Assembly: GCA_021604585.1 (NCBI GenBank)
Contig: BQJG01000061.1
Location: 1-19,428, forward strand
Length of the DNA: 19,428 bases
Origin: Hyphococcus sp.
GTDB lineage: Bacteria > Pseudomonadota > Alphaproteobacteria > Caulobacterales > Parvularculaceae
Direction: 5' to 3'
Under the pieces are notes generated by a model. The model was not told the origin of the DNA and ran no database searches. It worked only from the letters and a program-made list of their open reading frames with translations. The position numbers were made by a program, and so were the translations under genes. Of the stretch, positions 14,430 through 19,428 are shown piece by piece. Position 1 is the first letter of the stretch. The number at the start of each line of letters is the position of its first letter.

Positions 14430-14532
14430 GGGGCTCCGGTTACCCGGCTGTGCGGTGTTCTCCCCCTGCTGCACGTCGGGCGGGCCGCGGTAGGGCAACC
14501 TGCCGCGGCCCACTCGTGAACCCCGGCGAGAA
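14430..14532 (+). ncRNA. Candidate structured RNA region between trmFO and tetR
   Basis: Read on plus, CTCCGGTTAC (14434-14443) can pair with GTGAA-CCCCGGCGAG (14516-14530), closing two hairpins: GTGCGG/CTGCAC (14450-14455 with 14469-14474) and GGGCCGCGG-AGG with CCT-CCGCGGCCC (14482-14494 with 14499-14511), a 13-bp stem with a GCAA tetraloop and one G-T pair. A possible promoter precedes it (TAGACA 14398-14403, TGCAAT 14420-14425). The long hairpin could instead be the trmFO terminator on minus, but on that strand the stem has a C-A mismatch and no T-run follows. No tRNA, SRP core or other family is recognised. Confidence 0.3.
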
Positions 14533-14540
14533 AGATCAAT

Positions 14541-15941
14541 CTATTCAGCGGCTACGGACTGGTTTTGAAGCCAGCTTTGAAGGTCGGTCAGCGCCCGCGC
14601 CGAGAGCGCCCGCTTTCGCGCAAAGCCTTTTTCCTTACCTTTGATCCGCTTGCCCTCGGCGTCTATGCGCGGGGTTTCGATCTCCGGGAACAGTCCGAAA
14701 TTTACATTCATCGGCTGAAAGGCTTTCGTAGACCCTTCGGTCAGATGCCCGCCGGTGATGTGTCCGAGCAAGGCCCCGAAGGCGGTGGTCGGCGGCGGGG
14801 AGATGGCGGCGGCGCCCGCCACATCGGCGGCGGCGAAACGGCCCGCCAGCAACCCCATGGCGGCGCTTTCGAGATAGCCTTCGACGCCGGTGATCTGTCC
14901 GGCAAAGCGGATTGCGGGGCGCGCTTTCAATTTCAGCTGCGGATCGAGCAGGCGTGGCGAATTCAAAAACGTGTTGCGGTGAATGCCGCCGAGGCGCGCG
15001 AACTCTGCGTTCTCCAATCCCGGAATCATCCGGAACACTTCCGACTGCGCACCATATTTCAGCTTCGTTTGAAAGCCGACCATATTGTAGAGCGTGCCGA
15101 GCGCATTGTCCTGACGCAGCTGTACGATGGCGTGCGCTTTCACGCCCGTATGCGGATTGGTGAGACCGACCGGTTTCATCGGCCCATAGCGCAATGTCTC
15201 CGGACCGCGTTCCGCCATCACTTCAATCGGCAGGCAACCCTCAAAGTAGGGCGTCGATTTTTCCCATTCCTTGAAGTCTGTTTTTTCACCCGTAATGATC
15301 GCATTCAAAAAGGCCGTATACTGAGCTTCATCCATGGGGCAGTTGACATAGTCCGCGCCGTCACCACCGGGGCCTTTCTTGTCATAGCGTGACTGCATCC
15401 AGGCAATGTCGAAATTGATCGAGTGCTTGTAAATGATCGGCGCGATGGCGTCGAAGAAGGCGAGGGATTCTTCGCCGGTCAGCGCGCGGATCGCTTCGGC
15501 CAGCGGCGGTGCGGTGAGGGGGCCGGTGGCGATGATCACATTGGCCCAGTCTTCCGGCGGCAGCGTGTCGATCACTTCGCGGCGGATTTCGATATTGGGA
15601 TGGGCTTCAATGGCGTGCGTCACCCCTTGCGAGAAGGCGTCGCGATCAACCGCGAGCGCGCCGCCGGCGGGCACCTTGTTGGCGTCAGCCTCGCGCAGGA
15701 TCAGCGAACCGGCGCGGCGCATTTCTTCATGCAGCAGGCCTACCGCATTGTTTTCGGCATCGTCGGAGCGGAATGAATTGGAGCAAACCAACTCCGCAAA
15801 TCCGTCCGTTTGGTGCGCGTCTGTTGCGGCCACAGGGCGCATTTCGTGCAGGATGACCTGCGCGCCGGCATTGGCCGCCTGCCATGCGGCTTCGGACCCG
15901 GCGAGGCCCGCGCCGATAATATGGATAACATTGTTGCTCAT
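14541..15941 (-). CDS. trmFO: Methylenetetrahydrofolate-tRNA-(uracil-5-)-methyltransferase TrmFO
   Basis: TrmFO makes ribothymidine at position 54 of tRNA using methylenetetrahydrofolate and FADH2. The 466-residue length fits. Seen: HIIGAGLAGSEAAW (7-20), the FAD-binding loop; CSNSFRSDD with Cys53; GCLPIEVMAERG with Cys236, matching the two catalytic cysteines of characterised TrmFO; RYGPMKPVGL; GGIHRNTFLNSP; and QITGVEGYLESAAMGLLAG. The ATG at 15939-15941 gives the usual short N-terminus; an upstream in-frame start adds a basic, non-family segment. It is divergent from the membrane-protein genes. In this region trmFO is followed by the structured stretch and tetR. Confidence 0.96.
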   Translation of the reverse strand: MSNNVIHIIGAGLAGSEAAWQAANAGAQVILHEMRPVAATDAHQTDGFAELVCSNSFRSDDAENNAVGLLHEEMRRAGSLILREADANKVPAGGALAVDRDAFSQGVTHAIEAHPNIEIRREVIDTLPPEDWANVIIATGPLTAPPLAEAIRALTGEESLAFFDAIAPIIYKHSINFDIAWMQSRYDKKGPGGDGADYVNCPMDEAQYTAFLNAIITGEKTDFKEWEKSTPYFEGCLPIEVMAERGPETLRYGPMKPVGLTNPHTGVKAHAIVQLRQDNALGTLYNMVGFQTKLKYGAQSEVFRMIPGLENAEFARLGGIHRNTFLNSPRLLDPQLKLKARPAIRFAGQITGVEGYLESAAMGLLAGRFAAADVAGAAAISPPPTTAFGALLGHITGGHLTEGSTKAFQPMNVNFGLFPEIETPRIDAEGKRIKGKEKGFARKRALSARALTDLQSWLQNQSVAAE

Positions 15942-16115
15942 AAGGCGCGCTTCTACCGCAGATGGCGCGCGTTGCAATCACTTCGCCTTGCGCCTGGCGA
16001 TCCGCGCTACATCTGCGGCGCCTGCTTCTTGCGATATCGCCCCCGGCGGTAGCGCTGGCGCGGCTTTCCGGTTAGCGTGGGACCAGCGCCGCGAAGACGG
16101 CACAGAGGGCGGGTA

Positions 16116-17474
16116 ATGGGGTTGCGTATTTTATCTGTAGTGGGCGAGGCCCTCAATTTCGGCGGCCGCCGGATGGAAACCATCGCCCGTGTCGCCTGGC
16201 TGCCGCTGCTGCTGTCGATGACTGCGACCATGGCGGCGGTGTTCGCGATGCTCTCCGTCATTGTCGGGCGCTTGATCACCTTTGCCGATGTGCCGGCGTT
16301 TTTCACCGCGCAACAGCTGGTGGCGGAAAACGCCGCGAAGGGTTTCCAAAACGATGGCGCCGCCATGTGGACGATTACGGTCGCCAGCGTCGTCGCGCAG
16401 ACATTGCTGACAGCGTCCTTCATGGCGCCGCTGATCCGTTATGCGGGTCTGGGTGAAAAGCCTGCGCCGGGTTTGATCCGCGCGCCGTTCGGCGCCGATC
16501 AGTTGCGCTTTATCGTTTCCGGGATTTTCGGATTTCTGTTCATCGCCGTGCTGGTGTTCGGGCCAATGGCGGCGGCGTCATTCTATACGATGAAATATAT
16601 TATGGCGGCCATGTCGCAGACCATGGCGAGCTTTCCCGATCCGGCGAGCCTGCATACGATTGAGGTCAAGACGGCGGGCGAGCTTGTCGCCGCGCAAGGC
16701 AAAGGCTGGATCTATGATCGCGCCATGCCGCTTTATGGCGCGGCGCCGCTGGCGCTGATTTTCTGGGGCTTGTTGTTCTTTCACTTCCACCCAGACAACC
16801 GGCCGGTATCGCAAATCAAGGGCAACCCTTTCCTGCGGGCGCTGGTGACTTTCGCCGCCGCTGCGGCGTTCCTGCTGGTCGGTTATGTCTTCCTCGCCGA
16901 AGCGGTGCTCAATGAGTTCCGAAATTACGCCAGCAAACTCGGTGCGCTATCGGCGCTCGGGTCTTATCTCAGTGTTAATCTTGATGGCGTTCTGGCCAGC
17001 TTTGATTTTCTGATGAAGTCGCCAACAGGCCGGTTCCTGTTTTTTGGCGTGTCGATTTTCTTCATCGTCAATTATTTGAGTCTCAGACTTTTTGCCTATC
17101 CCGGCGTTGCAGTTTGCCGCCGGTCGTTAACGTTGGGGAACACGCTCGCGGTCACGCGCGGGTGGAACATTTTGCGCCTATGGGTGATCGTGTCGCTGAT
17201 CGGCCTGTTTCTCTATGTGATGCAGGTCTATGTGATTAACGCGCTTCTGCTTCAGAATTTATTGCCGCGAACGTTCAACCTGCTTTACGCCGCAACGGCG
17301 GTGTCGACAAAGCTGGTGAATGGCGGCGCCACGGCGGACTGGGTGTTGCCATCCTTTGTCTGGTTCTGGAATATGATTAAAATCCTGATCAACATCGTCT
17401 GGTCGTTTTTCTCCTTTGGCGTGGCTGCTGGCCTTTATGGCCGCCTTTACCGCGAGAGCGAAGCCGGGCATTAA
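16116..17474 (+). CDS. Multi-pass membrane protein, paralogue of its downstream neighbour
   Basis: Function unknown. The 452-residue protein has about eight hydrophobic segments (about 27-52, 84-106, 131-166, 205-224, 238-262, 305-325, 353-376, 413-441) after a short amphipathic N-terminus VVGEALNFGGRR. It contains no ATP-binding or transporter signature that I recognise. The shared pattern with the next gene (EA-FG-RR, W-P-L in the first helix, an internal LGE followed by a P-G loop, and an R/K-rich end after the last helix) suggests that they arose by duplication. The ATG at 16116 follows GAGGGCGGG; the frame is open upstream. Downstream gene starts 32 bases after the stop, so they are likely one operon and may act as a complex. 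Confidence 0.75.
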   Translation: MGLRILSVVGEALNFGGRRMETIARVAWLPLLLSMTATMAAVFAMLSVIVGRLITFADVPAFFTAQQLVAENAAKGFQNDGAAMWTITVASVVAQTLLTASFMAPLIRYAGLGEKPAPGLIRAPFGADQLRFIVSGIFGFLFIAVLVFGPMAAASFYTMKYIMAAMSQTMASFPDPASLHTIEVKTAGELVAAQGKGWIYDRAMPLYGAAPLALIFWGLLFFHFHPDNRPVSQIKGNPFLRALVTFAAAAAFLLVGYVFLAEAVLNEFRNYASKLGALSALGSYLSVNLDGVLASFDFLMKSPTGRFLFFGVSIFFIVNYLSLRLFAYPGVAVCRRSLTLGNTLAVTRGWNILRLWVIVSLIGLFLYVMQVYVINALLLQNLLPRTFNLLYAATAVSTKLVNGGATADWVLPSFVWFWNMIKILINIVWSFFSFGVAAGLYGRLYRESEAGH

Positions 17475-17506
17475 AGCGTCAACCGCAGACGCCAGAGGCT
17501 TCATCC

Positions 17507-18463
17507 ATGTCGCAACGCATTCAGGCCGGAGACATCCTCAATGAGGCTTTCCAGTTCGGCTATCGCCGCTGGCTGACGGTCTTCCGCTTTTTGTGGATGC
17601 CGTTTTTGATTGCCGGATTGTTCGGTTATGCCGCGCTGAATTTTATGTTTGATGCGGATGCGCTGAAGGCGATGACGGATACATCGTCAGTCGCCGATCT
17701 GCGCGCGGCGATTAGGGTGTCGCTCCCCGTTGCCGCCCTCATCGGCGTCGCCGGATTTGCCTTGATGCTGTTCCTCTATAGCGGCGTTTTCGCCTCGATC
17801 TTCCGGTTAGTCGCGCTGGGTGAGGAACGGCCGGGTCTGTTCCAGCTCCGCTTTGACGGACCGGCGCAACGCGTGCTGTGGGCCCAGCTGATTATGACGG
17901 CGATCAATTATGGCGTCTTGCTGGCGGCGGGCGCGGTGTCGTTAGCGATGAGCGGGCAAACCATCGGCAGTATTCTGGCCGCGTTGAATGAGTTTATGGC
18001 TGTGGTTGCTGCCGCCTCCATTGAGGGCGCGCCGCAACCAGCACCCGAAGCAATGCGGCAGCTGGCGCCGCCGCTTGGCGTGATTTTTCAAGCGATTATT
18101 CTTTCCTTGCCGCTGCTGATCTATCTCAACGTGAAGCTGGCGCCGTTTCTTCCCGGTTCGGCGGCGGAGAACCGGTTGCTGCTGTTTGGTGCATTCCGCA
18201 TGACGTCGGGCCACGCTTTTTCCATATTCCTGGTTTTCGTCATGTTCTTCATGGTGATGGTGATCATCAGCGTGGTCTACTCGCTGGCCATGAGCTTTGT
18301 TGAAATGATGGCGGGGCTCAGCGGCGCTGGCGTGCTCGCGATGCTGGGCGCAGTGTTCAGTTTCATCGGCGTTGTGGCCGCTGTGGCCTATCAGGTGTTT
18401 ATGATGGGTGTGCAAATGTCGCTGCAGGCGATCATCTACCGGCGCTTGAAGACTGGCGAATAA
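17507..18463 (+). CDS. Multi-pass membrane protein, second of a tandem pair
   Basis: Function unknown. This 318-residue protein has about six hydrophobic segments (about 28-48, 71-100, 123-147, 190-210, 236-262, 276-305) and the same N-terminal logic as the preceding gene: ILNEAFQFGYRRWLTVFRFL, then WMPFL. LGEERPGLFQLRF at 104-116 parallels LGEKPAPGLIRAPF of the neighbour, and the last third has a similar order of helices. It is shorter, mainly by lacking the first helix pair and loop after 150-200 of its neighbour. Start ATG at 17507 follows AGAGG. Its stop is 3 bases from the convergent DUF429 gene end. Repeated-helix architecture resembles DUF975-like or glycerophosphodiesterase membrane-domain proteins, but only loosely. 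Confidence 0.75.
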   Translation: MSQRIQAGDILNEAFQFGYRRWLTVFRFLWMPFLIAGLFGYAALNFMFDADALKAMTDTSSVADLRAAIRVSLPVAALIGVAGFALMLFLYSGVFASIFRLVALGEERPGLFQLRFDGPAQRVLWAQLIMTAINYGVLLAAGAVSLAMSGQTIGSILAALNEFMAVVAAASIEGAPQPAPEAMRQLAPPLGVIFQAIILSLPLLIYLNVKLAPFLPGSAAENRLLLFGAFRMTSGHAFSIFLVFVMFFMVMVIISVVYSLAMSFVEMMAGLSGAGVLAMLGAVFSFIGVVAAVAYQVFMMGVQMSLQAIIYRRLKTGE

Positions 18464-18466
18464 TTC

Positions 18467-19216
18467 CTAACCCCAGATCTCCATCACCAGCCCGCGCGCG
18501 TCGCGCGCATCATCGCTCAGCCGCCATGCCGTGTTCGCCAGTCGCGCTTTCGCCGTCAGCGCCAGCACGCAGGCATCGTACACATCATCGCGAGCAATGG
18601 CTTTTGCGCCATGCCCGGCGCGCAGCGCTTGATAGATGTCTTCGGCATTATTGATCCCGGCCCGCTCCAGCAGCGTGAGGCGTTCACGCTCTCCCTCCTT
18701 TTTGCGTTTCGGGTGAGTGCAGGGGCCGCCCTTCAATCGGGCAAAGGCGACTTCGGGATGGCCTTCGCCGAGCCGCGCCTGATCGTCTGGCGTGATGGCG
18801 GCATCAATCTCGCGGATTTTCGGCGCGATCATCCAGGCCTGTTTAGACAGTCCACCCTTTTGTTGTTGCGCTTTGCCCCACGCATTCGCTTCCGCATAGG
18901 TCTCGAAATTCAACATTGGCCTGCGCGGAGAGGAAAAGACGCTCGACATTCGTCCCGGCGTTAACTTCTGCCGAGCCAGAGTCTCACAATGGCGGCGTCC
19001 TGCATCAGCCAATCCGATCGGCATATCGACGATCGTCATCGCAGCGTTCAGTTTCAGCACCGCATCGAACCGTTCAACGATGAAACCGCTGACGGAATTG
19101 TCACAAAGGTTAATTTGCACGACTGCCCAGCCTGCGCGGCAGCCGTCAACTCCCATGACATAGGTGGTGTAGGCATTACCCGCTGCGGTTGTTTTGTTCC
19201 TCGCTGGCATGGGCAT
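18467..19216 (-). CDS. DUF429 domain protein (predicted RNase H-like fold nuclease family)
   Basis: Family pattern seen: VMGVDGCRAGWAVV (about 20-33), the first strand with its acidic residue; TIVDMPIGL (61-69); RRHCETLARQKL and RMSSVFSSPRRP (about 74-100); SKQAWMIAPKIREIDAAI (123-140); and GHPEVAFARL (152-161). These blocks with Asp24, Asp64 and Glu155 fit an RNase H-like metal site. DUF429 proteins are predicted nucleases of unknown substrate; no experimental role is claimed here. Start at 19216 is the first in-frame ATG; starts at 19210 and, without a ribosome binding site, 19156 are alternatives. It converges with the tandem membrane-protein pair and is divergent from the partial gene at the right edge. 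Confidence 0.85.
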   Translation of the reverse strand: MPMPARNKTTAAGNAYTTYVMGVDGCRAGWAVVQINLCDNSVSGFIVERFDAVLKLNAAMTIVDMPIGLADAGRRHCETLARQKLTPGRMSSVFSSPRRPMLNFETYAEANAWGKAQQQKGGLSKQAWMIAPKIREIDAAITPDDQARLGEGHPEVAFARLKGGPCTHPKRKKEGERERLTLLERAGINNAEDIYQALRAGHGAKAIARDDVYDACVLALTAKARLANTAWRLSDDARDARGLVMEIWG

Positions 19217-19336
19217 TGCTGTCCAGTTCTGTGGCTCGTGGCCTTTCGGTCATGGCTGGACAAACTTCTTTGTGCAAGCGGGGTCTCGCGCTTGTAAGTC
19301 GCCTTGGGGAGCGGCATCCTGTAGAAAGCGGAACGA

Positions 19337-19428
19337 ATGAAATTTATGAGCTCTCAAGACTCAGATGAAAACGGGGTAGAGAACGCGGCTGGCGGCGCGG
19401 AAACCTTCGTGCAGTCAGAACTCTTTGC
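19337..19428 (+). CDS. Start of an unidentified gene, cut by window edge
   Basis: A frame opens at ATG 19337 with GGAA 3 bases upstream and stays open to the end (30 codons). A second in-frame ATG at 19346 is also possible. The visible N-terminus, from MSSQDSDENG, is acidic and Ser/Asp/Glu-rich, suggesting a disordered start. No family is recognisable. It is divergent from the DUF429 gene. Confidence 0.55.
   Translation, partial: MKFMSSQDSDENGVENAAGGAETFVQSELF

Noticed and set aside
14430..14532. SRP (4.5S) RNA or 6S RNA
   Set aside because: The 5' portion faintly recalls such RNAs, but the SRP GGAAG-type core loop is absent and the 6S long-bubble structure cannot be drawn; kept only as an unassigned structure.
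14565..15392. Long open frame on plus, antisense to trmFO (275 codons)
   Set aside because: It is fully inside trmFO, rich in Arg and Gly as expected for the mirror of a GC-rich gene, and has no family motif.

Overview
The window looks like chromosomal DNA of a free-living alphaproteobacterium. The main reason is a TrcR-type (DUF1013) cell-cycle regulator, together with a DUF1192 protein, two DUF465 proteins, a FADH2-type TrmFO and a ubiX gene. The DNA is moderately GC-rich, genes are tightly packed, and some starts are GTG. A lineage near Caulobacterales, Hyphomonadales or Parvularculales would fit, but I cannot place it more exactly. I see no rRNA, tRNA, CRISPR array, phage gene or insertion sequence.

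Layout. (1) 1-1105, minus strand: purE then purK (cut by the window edge), two consecutive steps of purine synthesis, with a plausible promoter upstream of purE. (2) 1175-6449, plus strand: a regulatory and exported-protein block. It holds a membrane-anchored LytTR regulator, an unknown exported protein closed by a strong terminator, a 390-base intergenic region with REP-like palindromes, a diguanylate cyclase with an intact inhibitory site, a seven-helix membrane protein fused to an AraC-type DNA-binding domain, and an exported alpha/beta hydrolase. (3) 6470-9090, minus strand: ubiX, a TIGR02444-family gene and a DUF465 gene form one operon, followed by an SMP-30-like lipoprotein. (4) 9266-10360, plus strand: a second DUF465 gene and a short-chain dehydrogenase homologue in which the catalytic Tyr and Lys are Phe and Gln. 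(5) 10364-12551: trcR and a PIG3-type quinone oxidoreductase on minus, with a DUF1192 gene divergent on plus. (6) 12679-15941, minus strand: trmFO, then a TetR regulator with a 36-base palindromic operator, then a pirin. A compact structured region of unknown nature lies between trmFO and tetR. (7) 16116-18463, plus strand: two tandem multi-helix membrane proteins that look like divergent paralogues. (8) 18467-19216, minus strand, a DUF429 protein; then the first 30 codons of an unidentified plus-strand gene.

How the genes relate. Most are housekeeping or conserved alphaproteobacterial genes. The more unusual content is a set of membrane-embedded regulators next to exported proteins (1175-6449), the probable pseudo-enzyme SDR next to trcR, the self-regulating tetR-pirin unit and the tandem membrane-protein pair. 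I do not see an obvious defence or biosynthetic system; the candidates for something new are listed with modest interest scores.
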